Assembly (NCBI GenBank): GCA_019614645.1
Contig: JABWDB010000016.1
Coordinates: forward strand, 6,343,501-6,407,500
Source of the DNA: Stratiolaelaps scimitus
Lineage: Eukaryota; Arthropoda; Arachnida; Mesostigmata; Laelapidae
Direction of reading: 5' to 3'
Length of the DNA stretch: 64,000 nt
The notes under the pieces: model-generated
Seen by the model: only the letters and a program-made list of their open reading frames with translations
Told to the model about the DNA's origin: nothing
Database searches by the model: none
Program-made: the position numbers and the translations under genes
Shown here: piece after piece, positions 23,200-35,609 of the stretch
Layout: every line of letters starts with the position of its first letter
Position numbering within the stretch: position 1 is the stretch's first letter

Positions 23200-25115
23200 A
23201 GAAAGTACGCCTTGAGTGACTGGTACATGCAGAAAATGGAGGGAAGATGTTGCTGGCCCGGTGTTTAATATACGGCGTTGAAAAGAAACTAGAGAGCTAC
23301 TGGAGCCCTACTGAACTACAGTGCTGACTCTACGGCAGTACTCAGACGGTAAAGTTCAACGCCGGCATAGGGTGCGTGTCGAAGATATGCTGATACGTTT
23401 TGTCTATAACATGTGGTGTTAACTGGGCTCTCTGCTCGTGTAAATAAGTGGAAAGTGCGGAGATTGAGCAGTGGCGAGCCTAAATTATGATAATAAAACT
23501 GGAAGGACAGCTCTTCATACAACATGATATCAAAGTTTGTCGTCTAGTTTCAATGTCTAACGATCTTAGGTTCGAAGAACGGTAAAGCGGTTAAACGTGG
23601 TAAGTAGACAAAACAAGGTGAACACTATTTTAAAGGGCAACCCAAAATTCGCGATATTCGCACCGTAGTTAGCGAAAATACTGCATCGCTGCTCGACGTC
23701 ACATAAGTCTCTTCCATATTGTTGTAGCTTACTAGTTTATTTTTGGACGTCCAGCTACAGCGCGTACGGCCTTGTCCGTACCTTGTAGCTGCTATCGAGA
23801 ACGTCAAATTTTGACCAGACAGAACTTTCCATTGTCGTCTAATCTATCCACGTCTCATGGATATACATGCCCTGTGCCTAGACCTGTAGGCGATCAAGAA
23901 GTCTATGCGCTCCATTGGTCAATGTTCCGTTGTTTCCCTACACGTCGTTCGGTGTTGATCGCGGCTGGACTCATATCGCCGCTGTCATCGTCCATCAGAG
24001 CCTCGTCGAGTCTCGACCAACGGCCATGTGACACAACGAAAGGTGATGTCGTTGTCCGCTATTGTTGACTGGTCCCCATCAAAAATGCGGTGCCTAACCG
24101 AACTTTTGCGTGTGAGCGAATTCGTCCATTCGATATTTCAGTCTTCGAGTTAACAATTGCATACATTTACACAAAATATTCACTCATTCATTTTGGTTAC
24201 CGCGGCTTACATGCTGTAGATAAACGAGGTGAGCTTGTCCCGCGCTTCTACGCGCGAACGTATTTCCATGGCAGCATATTTCAATGCATTCAGTTCCGAC
24301 CACCAGCGGTGGCAACCAAGGCCATTGACCCGCCAAGGACGACAATATGGCTATAATGCAGTGTGCCGAAAAAGTTTTTTTTTTAAATAAATTAACCTCC
24401 AATGAAGAAGTACCCAAAATTCAAGAAGCCGACAATATTTATGCATGAACTGAGCACAATGTGTGCACGTTAAGATTGGATTTAAATTTGATCAAGTTTA
24501 ATATTAAAAAATAGATTCCACCTGCAAGAAATCTAGCAATGCCCCATATTACTGGATGAGACATTCGCGTATTGAGCGCTTTCGTGTGATATCCAAAAAT
24601 AGAAATACGATTTGATCTCATCAAAATACGCTTGGCACATGCCGCTAGTGTTATAGGTTTCGGACTCAGTAACTGTTATTGATCGCGCGGTTCTTACGTC
24701 AAACCGCCGTGAATTTTCGTCTCAATTTGCGCGAACTAGGCCGATCCTGCGAGCTATTCTTAACATCACCTCAGAGTATATTCCAACACCTGAGGAAATC
24801 GCGCACTTTCTACATATAGGCATTCTTAATGTTGTATCTTATTGGATTTATTATACATCGCTAGTATTATGTCTATTACCGTTAGTTTGATCATTATTTG
24901 TAAGAAAAGTCCTTTTTCTCAACGGGATAGACTTCAATGCGAGTCCACGCAAGGTGAAACTAACCATATCACACCGACTAGCTTTTGCAGTCGCCAATGA
25001 ACGCCAGATTAACCATCCTTCAAATCTACATTTAAAAACGCTCAATGCTGTTGTATAGGGTCGATACATTGAGTGTTGAAGTCAGCCTATCTGGCGCACA
25101 TTGAAAGAAAATTGT
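23200..25115. other. no gene seen
   Basis: No repeat, RNA or splice-bounded frame that I can support. Confidence 0.35.
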
Positions 25116-25117
25116 AC

Positions 25118-25180
25118 TGAGTCCAATAGAGCGGCGCGGTAGTACCAGTACCGCCATGGTTCAAATCCGCAAGGGCACGT
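25118..25180 (+). repeat. tRNA-like remnant
   Basis: GGTTCAAATCC (about 25159-25169) matches the T-arm / B-box. Shortly upstream lies a 5-bp stem with 7-base loop (CGGTA-GTACCAG-TACCG) laid out like an anticodon arm, with T at position 33. The T-stem pairs poorly and no acceptor-stem partner is visible, so this is a pseudo-tRNA or SINE head, not a functional gene. Confidence 0.3.
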
Positions 25181-25308
25181 ATAAATTGATGTAGCCATTG
25201 TAGCTGCGGGGTTACTAATAATATTACTTGGTTAGTTAGCTGCCTTTACCGATGTCTATGTATAATACGTCTTTTCACTATAATCGAGCCGCTTTCTTGT
25301 TCTGTTTC

Positions 25309-25355
25309 GATCGAACCCATGCGCCTACGAGACACGTAGGCGCACGGGTTCGATC
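25309..25355. repeat. 21-bp inverted repeat built from a B-box head
   Basis: Left arm 25309-25329 and right arm 25335-25355 are complementary at 20 of 21 positions with a 5-base loop (AGACA). Each arm contains GATCGAACCC or its complement, so two copies of the SINE-like head face each other. Confidence 0.8.
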
Positions 25356-25470
25356 CCCATCGTTGTTCATTCGTATATAAGGGTTTGTCTTACGAAACAA
25401 TGCAAAAAGCAATTCCGTCGACGTTAGATGTTGAGTGAGAGTTAGCCAGAAAACACTTAGATTGATCTTA
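25335..25470 (+). repeat. SINE-like tRNA-derived copy B
   Basis: B-box word GGGTTCGATCCCC, then GTTGTTCATTCGTATATAAG, GTCTTACGAAACAATG, AAAAAGCAATTCCG and GACGTTAGATG. The order is shared with the copy at 60875-61005 (read on its minus strand) over roughly 120-130 bp, and with 1795-1882 over its first part. Confidence 0.55.
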
Positions 25471-25479
25471 TCGCTCAGC

Positions 25480-27175
25480 TAGATAGGCGATATGCCGGTA
25501 TCTTCGTGGTTGAGCGCAAAGGTTACAAACAAGTAGTCTATGTTGCAGTGTCAAGCGGAGGCTCCCTCTCTCCTTCTAGCCAGCAGAGGAGAGTTAAGCA
25601 ATGATTGAGTGGTGAGGTATGCACGGGCTGTCTAACATCACTAGCTCACAATTTCCTTGCTAACGTGTGCATTGTTTACCACGGCTTGCATTAGCTTGTG
25701 GCGCCCACATACATGTTTCCAGACCTATGGTGCTCGCTATAGACTGACAGATGGCCTGCAGACGGCTACGCAGCAGACGTGTGGGAGTGCGGTCAGAGAA
25801 TTGCCTTACTGTCCTGACTCACCGCTGGCCACCTACTGACACATCGGTTATCCCACTTCTGACTTACGCGAAACTTCCGCGTCCCAGACGCTACTCGAGC
25901 AGTTGTAGTAACAGAAGATGCGATCAGCCATGTCCAGCTCTCAGGGTTGTCCGGGGTTACCCATGGAGTATAGTTCGCCTGAGGCATCCCGGCTTTCCTG
26001 ACCTTGTCTACTTATACGCGCGTAGAGCACAACGTCGGGGAGCGGGCAGGACAAGCGCGTAACAGATTACGTCAGCCGTGTATCCACACGGAGACGTAGA
26101 CTCACCAACAGACAGACTCACTCGTCCACACGCGCAGAGCACACAAAATCAGCTCAGTTGGGCTCTCGCTGGGCTAACCTACTGAACATGAACAGCGGGC
26201 ACCACCACCGCCTCTTGCTATCTCCACAGCCGACTGCTCTTCCAACATTGCTCTCGTCATATACGTGGCAGCCGCGCAGCTTTATACCTCTCATATGCCA
26301 GGCGCATAACGGCTCGCAGCTGCCGCCGCGCCATAGGAGTGTATATATTGTACATTGAAAGGGTCACCAGACGTCTCTCGTGTACATATCATCGCCCACC
26401 CGAATTCGGTAGACCAGCTCAAGTACACGGTTCATTGTAGGCGGCGGTTGAGCTGCGCGGTGCTGTTAGGATCGATACTGTTATCGTTATTCTCATGTTG
26501 TGCCACTGCTGTTGCTGTCGTCATGTGATGCATAAATGTCTCACTTTGCGAGGAAGAACAGTGTTCGGCGTCACAGCCTTGCCGAATTCTACGGCGTTGC
26601 CACATCGCTTACGCAGTAACCCAGCACGAACAACTGAAGAAGAGGTCAGGAACATCCAGCATAGCCAAAGGTTACGTAAGCAATCACCATCATTAACAGA
26701 GCACTCCGTCGTGCTCTGTGGCAGCTATCCTTTGGCACTCTTAGGGGTCTTGGAGAGGACGCGATTGCGCGCACCGGCTTCACTTCTGGTATTTGCCGGT
26801 AATGCAGTGCTGGCACCAACTAAAATCCGTCTTCTCCTTTGATTTAACCCGAGGCCACCGGGACTATGTTAGCATTACTTCGTTACTTGCTATTCCATCC
26901 TATGGCAGGCTAATCTACCCTTGCGCGATCAGCCTCCTTTGGGATGGCGTCCGTACGTGGGAGAGGTCGATATGCTGATTAGGTAGGCCGAAGACGGAGG
27001 CTACAGAACCGGCGAGTTTGTCTACTCGCCCCTCAACCTAGACTTCCCCACTCTGACTGATCCACCCCCGAAAATCATACAAACATCCAGAAATGCACAC
27101 TATGGACTCATCGTTTCCTGTCAATGGGAAAGGTGGCACTAGTCAACACCTGCAGAAAATGAAGACTTACAAGTA
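25480..27175. other. no supportable gene; one 9-bp hairpin
   Basis: Moderately GC-rich, with frames of 103 codons (25751-26062) and 115 codons (26495-26842) that carry no recognisable feature. A hairpin is listed separately at 26696. Confidence 0.3.
26696..26719. repeat. perfect 9-bp hairpin
   Basis: ACAGAGCAC, loop TCCGTC, GTGCTCTGT. Confidence 0.7.
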
Positions 27176-27179
27176 AATA

Positions 27180-27518
27180 TTAACTCGATGCCGATTTGTG
27201 CAATAATACGGCGCGGGATAGATAGCGAGTCCGTGTTGGTCGGAAGGATAATTCGGTCACTCGAGTGAGCATTAGGGCAGCTTTGTTAGAAATAGTCGAT
27301 CTGACTGAACCACGTCGCTCTCTTGCATCAGTCTCGTCAGCGTGGGCTCGAATCGGCGAAGTCGTTCGGCGAAGCCATACTCGAGTGCGTCTGAGCTGAC
27401 ACTCAGATATGCACATGGACAGGATGACAAACTGCTCGAGGTCTACCTTGACATGGCTAGCATAGGCATAGTTCAACTTGGCTGAGGCTGACAGAAATTC
27501 AACAGAGGTCTGGACCAC
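27180..27518 (-). CDS. 112-codon frame, unrecognised, possible exon
   Basis: No ATG at its 5' end (GTG after a stop), so it would have to be an internal exon. Composition is protein-like, Arg/Thr/Ser-rich after about residue 45 (DETDARERRGSVRS). A CAAG|GTAGAC site inside it could be a donor. No family recognised; length is within chance range. Confidence 0.15.
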   Translation of the reverse strand: MVQTSVEFLSASAKLNYAYASHVKVDLEQFVILSMCISECQLRRTRVWLRRTTSPIRAHADETDARERRGSVRSTISNKAALMLTRVTELSFRPTRTRYLSRAVLLHKSASS

Positions 27519-29359
27519 TTATCGTGGCCGCCATATGCTGATAACGCTCCCGCAAGCAATTCATTGAGGTAATATCAAACGTAAAAAAAGGCACACATCA
27601 CTACTACAATCGCTGGGCTACATTTGAAAGTATTGTCGAAATAGTTCACCAGTCACCGAAACAGACATAGACTAACTAACAGGTTCGTATGTTGAAATGG
27701 ACGTTCTTATTCGGCACGAGCTCCCCCACATGCGTCAGTCGACGTTTGATTTATGAATCTATTACTCCCTTTGATCCATTTGTTTCCGACTGTCTCATGC
27801 AAATCGAATGAATATTTCTTCACCCACCTATTATTATTGTTATCAGGTTGACTCCAGCGCCGCAGATTCGGACAGGACCAGCAAGTGCGGAGGTGTCTCA
27901 GATCGTCCCCGGCCACTGTAACTGATTCAGATAGGATCCGGTTAGAACAGTACATTTGGATGGGTGGACATTTGGCATACTGCATACGTCAAATCTAAGG
28001 CAGATGTGAATATGGTCGAGTTTGTGAATTACACATTTTGAAAAGCACTCTAAGCACTCACGCATGATATAACGAATTTGTGCTTGTCGCGTTGTTAGCT
28101 ATTGTATATGTGTTTTACTGTAAACGTCAGACTGGGTGCTGGCTCTAGCTAATCGAGTTAATTTGCGTTCGAATTCGTAGTTGAATTTCTGTAGTTAGTT
28201 CCTCTTAAGCGACTGCCTACCATAGATATGTTTTTTTATCGTTGAAGTCGACTTCAAACGCACTATAAATAGTAACAAGCTAGGCAGGCTAAACAGCTTT
28301 GACAGCGTATATCAGATAAGCAAAGTATCTCGGGTACAATATCGATTTGTCCAGGTGTAGTATACACGGGGTTTCCATGCACTGAAAGTTGTTGCTCCCG
28401 TTATCTATATTTCTTTTTACAAGTCGCAAACATATGCTTCGATTCCGTAAATTGTTAAATAGCGTCGTCGAGTAAATGAGGTGATATTAAGATTGACGGA
28501 CGGTTGCTGAAGCTATGCTTAGATTGAAGGGTCATCGAACAGTGTTGTATGGTGTCAACACTAGAGGCGCACTGGAGCGTGCATAGATTTACGTCCATCG
28601 GGGCAAGCGGGTATCAGCCGTGGACATTTAATTAGACAAAGTTTGTAGGACGCGTCAGGACTTTTCAGCATAGAGAATATATCGCTATAGATGAACGGTT
28701 AGATAAAAGGCCGATATTACATTGGTGCCTATTATATTGGATCGAGTGAAGAAGCATATCACTTTACCTACCGTTCGAAGGACTTTGCCGACCGGAATAT
28801 AAAGTAGACAATTAATCACCTAATAGAGCGCTTGTCCCCTAAGACACTTCTGCTCAGTTTGACAGCAGAGGCCGTTGAGGTAGGCACCGTTGGCGGTGGT
28901 GACATGTGTGCACTAAATTATTGACCTCTCAAACAGGCAATCTTCGTGCAGGTCAGTTTGGACGACACGACAAGCCGACATGTCGCGGGCTCCTCACTCT
29001 CAATACTTCAAGACTTCTAGACAGTCTAGCGTATTTATTATGTGCGTACGGCACCGGCGAGCTCAACGGTGTCCTGGCAATTTGCGTTCGCCAATCAATA
29101 GTTGCTGATCAATCTCTGGTATTCACTAATGTGTGGGTGAACGTTCCGGCACGAAGCGTCTCCACCAGCATGGACGCAAATTACACCTTAGGATTTCCGA
29201 TGTATGAGCTATGCACTGCTCACGGACTGGATGGTGCGAATTATTCGTTTTTTAAAGCGAAAAAAAACAGGTCTTTATTGATTTACGACATAGTATACAG
29301 ATAGATCGTCCACCCTTCCCAAGTACATGAATACATTCTTATTTAAAAATTCTGTGGTA

Positions 29360-29383
29360 TTATATATATATATATATATATAT
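29360..29383. repeat. (TA)12 microsatellite
   Basis: Uninterrupted TA units. Confidence 0.9.
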
Positions 29384-30560
29384 CTATTGGAGTAATAAAT
29401 AGCTCTACTTGCGCGAATAGCCATCATTACGTTAACGCCGCGAACGTATTCGGTGGCCTTCAAAGTGAATACTATGGCTGGTTTGGCCAACTACTGTGGC
29501 GAATTGCGAATAACGCCGGCCACAAGCGTTTGCTATGGCGACTATGAAGTACATCGTCGTTGCCATAGCCTTGTCGTTGCTAATCTGGAGAATTCACCCA
29601 TGAGCACCAGTCAAAGAGCAGGCCGTCCTTGAAGTGATAGACAAATCTTGCACGTACTGTAAATTACTTTGAATGTGAGTTTTACACGCTTGCCGTCCCA
29701 TGACCGAAGTCACATAGGTTTTCGCAGCACGCCGTTGTAAGCACCAGCGTGAACGACGGCCGCGGCGGCGACGGACAAATTATTTGTGGTTCGTTGCGGT
29801 CTGTTTAGGGAATGCATTTAGATTACAATTTCACTTTCGCAATTTGCTCAGCCGGCCATATGGGTGGCAGGGCTAAAGAGTGGCTTGGCATGATAACAAT
29901 ACAGACACGAAGCAATTAAGCCTTCCCCGGCATACATCACACAGAGAGACAGATAGACAGACCAGCGAGAGACTGTATTTACATATCAATTTGCGTCAGT
30001 ACACGAGTGCAATCGCTGTATCCGAGTCACTGGCGAGCGTTCGTTCTGGCGAGCATTCATTCGGTAGAACAATATGTTGTCGGGAGGGCAAGATAGCCGC
30101 GCAAAGTCGCGCAGCAACAGAGTTAATGCGACGGGGACTGCAACGAAATTAACATTGTTTTTTAGCCGAGGCGACACGGCTGGGTGCCTGCGCGCAAACA
30201 CTGCCCTTAACTCGCTTTGGCCGCGTTCGACATCTGGCGGGCGAGCCAGCAGTCATCAATAATTGCCTATAAAGGTGGGAGAGCGAATGAGTTTGAAGGT
30301 CCCTAACGAAATTCAACTAAATATGAAAATGCTGAATAACTGGTAATGCAACGAACTATATGCTGAGTATAATATCACAGTATAATAGCGTTGTCACGTA
30401 CACCGGTTCTATGTCAGTAGACAATTGTTAATTGGTTATAGTTTTTCTGTTGTGGGTATTATAGTGTACCAACAGTAAAGGATGGAGTGAGACGTTCTAG
30501 GTTGCAGCCAGTGCGGTCCAGCTCTCACCGGAAATACAGTCAGGCCATCCAAGCAGGGGC

Positions 30561-30576
30561 GACGACGACGACGACG
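30561..30576. repeat. (GAC)5 triplet run
   Basis: Short trinucleotide run, not in a convincing frame. Confidence 0.8.
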
Positions 30577-32844
30577 GCTACGTCCTATGCAACCGCCAAG
30601 CGTCGTACATCCGCAACTTATTTTAGCTGCGCGTTGTTATGTTATTACAGCAAGAACTACGATTGAATATATGATAAATATGTAATACTAAATATCACTG
30701 TCCGAATACAAAAAAATTGAGTGACTTATAATTGTCGGGGACCCTCATCTGCGTATATGCATTGAGAATAACTAGGGCGTGCACAATACTTAAGCCGAAA
30801 CCGCTTTTGCAAGTTCGTCCAGGGAGAGTGCCGTCAAGTTTCGTCATATGTATATTATATTTGGGAACATTTATATTCGACCTTTCGGCTCGACGCGCCT
30901 CGTCACTTCCAGACCACCTTCTGGCTGAGCATAATTTTAGCTTAGTAGTAATTAGATACTTTTCGCAACGCTCATTCTAGTACCATTGGTACCATTACGC
31001 CACGATGTGGTCGTATCATGTATGGTACATTATTTTTGTTGGGTTCGCCAATCTGCTGTCCGTCATCACTTAGGTAGGACATATGCCATGGCAGCTCTTC
31101 GTTGCCCACGGCAGCTACAGTTACCATATCTCGAACAAACTCATGATGGATTCACACTAGAAGTTCATAGAGTAGTTCGCGTGTGTCTGCCACTCTTCGC
31201 CTATTCGTACAGTGTGTAATATAGTCAAATTGTGACAAGGTGTGAAATTGTGTGAAATCTGACAGCCTTACTTCGAGTTTGGCAATGGCGTCATCACAGT
31301 AAAGCCATGCTCAATCATGTCGTCTGGCGAAGCGTTCCGACTCCACCAGCTTTGCCTTCAGTTTTTCCTGTCGCACGCGGGCAAGGTCAGATGCTATTGA
31401 ATAAGTCGGGTATTGGTTTATCTGTAGGCGGAGTGGATCGCGTAGCGACATGGCAAAATCGGCTCACCAGACTGACCCTAAAATATCGTTTGTACAGCAC
31501 CAATATATGTGATTCGTTGTCATATATATAATCGGTGAATTTTTCCACGTGGCTCCACCACTCGCGGCTATGTTTCCTGTGCTACGCCGCCTGCGCAAGC
31601 CATTGTTACTCTTCATTATCATATTCTCTAAAGCGAAGATGTTTGTCTTGTTGGAACATATAGGGCATGACACGGGGCCAGCCATTGTCTTCCGAAGAGG
31701 CAACGTTGATTTTGCAAGTGAATACTCTGTCAAACATTCGGTATTGGTTAGACGCATATGGGGTAAACATCTAACGCAATGTAGATTCCTGGATTTTTGT
31801 TTACCTATTGAACATACCTACAAGCAGTACCGACGTCCCTGCTGTCCAATCAGATAGTTGTTACAGTAGCTAGTTTAGCTCTGCACACTTTGTAGAGTTC
31901 AGTTCATCATTCGAAGTCCGGTGGCACTGGAGACAGTGGTTGGCATTGCATGGTTGCAGTAATTTGTATTGCATGGTTAGTACCAACAATTTAATGAGTA
32001 GGTACCATCATTTTCTACTGGGGAATTCTTTGAATTATGATTATATTTATTAAGTGTCCCTAACGATACATTTGGGAAATTGACATGTACTGGTTCATCT
32101 TCCGTAGGTATGCAGAGGTTAACCAACAACTCTGGCTTTTTACAGCGAGAGACTTAGCTACCATGCGAGCCGCCGAGCTGACGCAGGAGTCGCTCGTATT
32201 GGCTTCTTCACATAAAATCACTAGTGTCTCTTATCCGCGACGTATTTTGCACAACTTGTGATACGTGTGTTCTTATCACCTCTGGTTATTTAGGATGTAT
32301 AAAATGCAGGTCTCCGGTAAACACCATATAATGGCTCCGTCAGAGATGTCATTCTTATCATTCAGCACGAATGATTCTAAACAGCACGTGACCAAGGCAC
32401 CACCCTTGTGTGGTCCGGATAACTTACTTCTCTACTGGTTAATAATCTGTATTTGTCGTGAGCTAGAGCTCTGCAGCTGAGTAGACAACGATGTTCTTCA
32501 CCAACCTCCAGCACCTACCCGTACTTCAAGGGACAATGCCTCCTGAGGTACCGGCCTATAGTCTTGAATCCGCTTTTTTCACGCTTGGAACTACGCTCGC
32601 TATGGACACTTCGGGTACGACTGGAAATTTCTATTTTACTTATATGACATATACGAGAGCTTAAGCATTGTGAAATTGCAGCTCCTTTAATAAACCAATA
32701 AAGCCTTATCTTACCTTTACCTTCGACAAGCAGTACTGAACTAGATAAATGTAGGGAGGCATCCCGTTGGGCGTGAAACTATCTTCGGATGAAACCTTCC
32801 TAAGTCTATGTGCGGTGCCCTGCCCTATGGTTAACGGGTGAGTA

Positions 32845-32866
32845 ATTAATAATATTTATTATTAAT
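32845..32866. repeat. AT-rich palindrome containing AATAAA
   Basis: ATTAATAATA-TT-TATTATTAAT, perfectly complementary arms. On the minus strand it contains the polyadenylation hexamer AATAAA (32860-32855), 66 bp beyond the stop of the minus-strand frame at 32926. Confidence 0.7.
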
Positions 32867-32867
32867 A

Positions 32868-32889
32868 ATTCTAGCGGCTGCGCTAGAAT
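32868..32889. repeat. perfect 9-bp hairpin
   Basis: ATTCTAGCG, loop GCTG, CGCTAGAAT. It abuts the AT-rich palindrome at 32845-32866 and lies 36 bp past the stop of the minus-strand frame. Confidence 0.75.
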
Positions 32890-32925
32890 CTCTGTATCAA
32901 CGGGGGCATCCTGGAGACTACTACC

Positions 32926-33180
32926 TCAGCGGTTACGAAAACGAATTCGAAAACTCAGATGCCTTCCCTGAACCATCTTCAATCGTTTCAGCCGAACAAC
33001 CAGGATAGGCATGCCCACTTTTTCTTTGAACCTCGCGCGATCGAGCCGCTGAGATTGTGGCACCACGCGCGTTTGGGTGGGCGCCCACCCTAAAACCTTG
33101 CGGTAGTTGAACAGTTGCCTGGTCCTATCGGAAAGGCCGAGATCACGTCCGGCCTTCTCTAAACGATCAGGCACCCCCAT
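32926..33180 (-). CDS. candidate small basic protein, 84 aa
   Basis: ATG at 33180 in an excellent context (A at -3, G at +4) opens 84 codons to TGA at 32926. The protein is strongly basic, beginning MGVPDRLEKAGRDLG and ending in an Arg/Lys-rich tail (FRIRFRNR), with no Cys, signal peptide or membrane segment. No family recognised. Downstream, two hairpins and an AATAAA within 66 bp make a plausible compact 3' end. It could also be a retroposed gene piece or chance. Confidence 0.35.
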   Translation of the reverse strand: MGVPDRLEKAGRDLGLSDRTRQLFNYRKVLGWAPTQTRVVPQSQRLDRARFKEKVGMPILVVRLKRLKMVQGRHLSFRIRFRNR

Positions 33181-33452
33181 GTTTTTGGAATATATGGGAA
33201 AATAATTGTTAAATAAGCCACTTGGCTAGATAAAGAGAGAGGGAAAGAGAGTGAACATGAACCGAGTGCATAACGCATGGGAAAAACAGGTGTCGACAGA
33301 GAAAAACCCGGATGTTTCCTATTGGGTGTCTCAAGACTAAAGGACATGTTGAGTGACCATAGAAAACCAGTCCCGGTACAGTGCTGCGAATTACAATCTC
33401 ACTATTGTGCTTGTTGAGCCAGCCCTAGGTATAATAATCCATGTTGAATAAA

Positions 33453-33470
33453 GAATGAATTAATTCATTC
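33453..33470. repeat. 18-bp perfect palindrome
   Basis: GAATGAATTAATTCATTC, self-complementary. Confidence 0.8.
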
Positions 33471-33697
33471 GCCGGTTTTTTCTCTTGTGCTGATTACAGC
33501 AACGGCAGAAACAACAGTCGAAAGTACGGTGGCAAACGCAGCGTGTAAGATGCGACAGCACTTTTTAATCCTCAGCTTGATACCTATAATATCCCATCCT
33601 CTCCATCGATCGTTCAATTGGCTGTATCCAGCTTCTGCAATATGAAGCTGTTCCATCTCTCTGTTCCATTTCTAACTACAATACTTTCGCCCACGCA

Positions 33698-34384
33698 ATG
33701 AAGACAATGGATGCGACGAAACTGCGAGGGGCTTCGGATGGAAGCGGAACGGTAGAAGGACGTCATAGCGACGACGTTGGTGGGTAATGTGAGGAGCTAT
33801 ACGGAACAGCTTTCCGGGTCACCGGTCTGCTTAGCAGCAGCTTCAGCAGAGCAGGTCGCAGGATCGCAACTGCATCATTTCATATCATCTACCAGAATGG
33901 CAACAACAACAACGACCACGTCAGAACTACCAGTAGCGGTAGCATCAGTAGCAACAACGATATAATGATAACGACGACCGCAGCGGCCGCGGAGGAGGCA
34001 ACGGCAGCGTCTGAAGGAGCCGAAGAGGCTGATAGTAACATGGACGAGGACAGCGACGACAGTAACAGCAACAACAACAAGAACAACTGCAACGACAGCA
34101 TCACCAAGAGAGCCATCTGCTTGCTTCGTCGTCATCTTGTTCGTTTTGTCCGAACCGGGCACGCAAATGCAGACACACTCGCAGAAGAAGAAGAAGAGAT
34201 TTCGCCGCGTTCATCCTTCCCTTCGCCACCACACAGCTGTGACGCCTCCACGCCACGCCGCACCCTCTATGTATCTGCCTGCCTCTTAGTTGATGTGGGT
34301 GTCCATCTCGCCACATTGCCCGCCCTGTTGTTCCCGTTGTTTCGTGTGAGGTGGATGTACAATAGGCTCCTAGACGATAGGTGA
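33698..34384 (+). CDS. best gene candidate: two exons, Asn/Asp/Glu/Ala-rich protein
   Basis: ATG at 33698 (G at -3) opens MKTMDATKLRGASDG with mainly purine-first codons up to a donor GG|GTAATG at 33784. A 78-bp intron (33784-33861) ends at GTCGCAG. Exon 2 resumes in the same frame and stays open to TGA at 34382, about 202 residues in all. Exon 2 holds Asn and Ala runs, an acidic stretch (DEDSDDSNSNNNKNN), a Glu5 run and a hydrophobic C-terminal part. The 33895-34130 part has the strongest purine-first, pyrimidine-third codon pattern in the window. Such low-complexity acidic segments are typical of disordered regions in arthropod regulatory proteins, but no folded domain is visible. A good donor, CGT|GTGAGG at 34346, means exon 2 may continue into further exons. 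The minus strand is also open here as Leu/Ser/Val-rich frames. Confidence 0.4.
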
Positions 34385-34399
34385 ACGGGGTCTGGGCGT

Positions 34400-35390
34400 T
34401 GGGCGGAAGGGAGGGTCACGCTGGCAAACTCGTCTCGTCCAGATGGATAAACAGTGACAACGAACGAAATGAGACACATTCTAGAATGTGTGCACAAGGT
34501 TGCAAGTCTTGTTTGTAAATAGCCAGCGATGACATGTTCCTACTCGATATGAGAGTGATTAGATAAATAAGGCATGTTCACTATACAGCATAATACAATA
34601 GTAATTGGCAGTGAATAATGATGTGTTAGTGTTAAATATGGGACACGGACAGATGTATGTAGTCACGTTAGGCTCAATGAAGGAACTGCCTTCCATTAAT
34701 GAGTCTAGCCTAGTTAGATGATAGTTGCTGTGTAGTTGAAACGAAGAGTTGATTTATGTAGACTTGACCACTTCGACAGCTGCCAGTTGCTCGGTAGTCA
34801 GGCATTTGCAATGAAAGGAGGATTGGACCGCGAACCCTTTGCCCAGAATAAAGTATATGCAGTTCATAGTTATGAGACAAGGCTTGGCATTTGTTATTTA
34901 CCTTGCAACTATGTAATAAGAGCCGATGACTTAATGATCGGCGGGATGTTACCCACCTTACATTACTAGTAACTTGATCCACAGATGGAGGCTCGATCTG
35001 GGCCGTTGAACGTTGCGACACTAGAAACAAATAAAAATTGGCAAATGAACCCACCGACTATAAATGCTACTACTCGGGGGCGGCTCTAAATTGCCAGCGA
35101 AATGACTGCATATAATGGCTATTCACCTTATTTCGATCCGAATTAGCATTTTCATTAGTTGCCATCAATCATCATTTGCACGATGCCAATTCAAAGGTCC
35201 CTTTTACTTTTGTCATGTCAGGTGTCCAATAGACGCCTTCAAGCAATTCATTGTCAGCTGCTGGCTCCAGTTCAATTGTTCCACTGTACTGCTAATGTCG
35301 CCCGCTATAAGATTGCGATACTCCGTCTTTCTCTCAGTCTGCAATCACCTATAGCTATTACATGTTGATCGAGATGTTCTCCCGCTCGAT
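34400..35390. other. no supportable gene
   Basis: AT-richer again. Short frames only; AATAAA at about 35029 (+) could serve a transcript from the preceding model but is distant. Confidence 0.3.
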
Positions 35391-35609
35391 TCCTTGTACC
35401 ATGTTCAGCGAATCATCTCGAGTTTGCACATTCACAACGGGCTAGTCAATGTACTCCTACTTTACAAGCAGCCACTGTCGTCCCGTCATATTGGACGCGT
35501 TCCGCTTGCAGTGTCGCATTGGGGAGCGGTCGTTTTTCACGCGTGTCCCTTCCATATCTCTCTGATACTATCTGCCTCTGTCGATCTTCCCGAGTTCTCG
35601 GCCCCTTGA

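Larger units (their letters stand above)
27700..32800. other. long stretch without supportable genes
   Basis: Contains a (TA)n run at 29360-29383 and a (GAC)5 run at 30561-30576. A 132-codon frame (28906-29304, + strand, GTG start) has no recognisable domain. Opposed frames at 31464-31757 (minus, ATG, with one CPIC motif) and 31549-31857 (plus) also have none. Confidence 0.3.

Noticed and set aside
31464..31757. Zinc-finger-like CPIC motif in a 97-codon minus-strand frame
   Set aside because: Only one CxxC pair; no partner Cys/His spacing to form a known finger.
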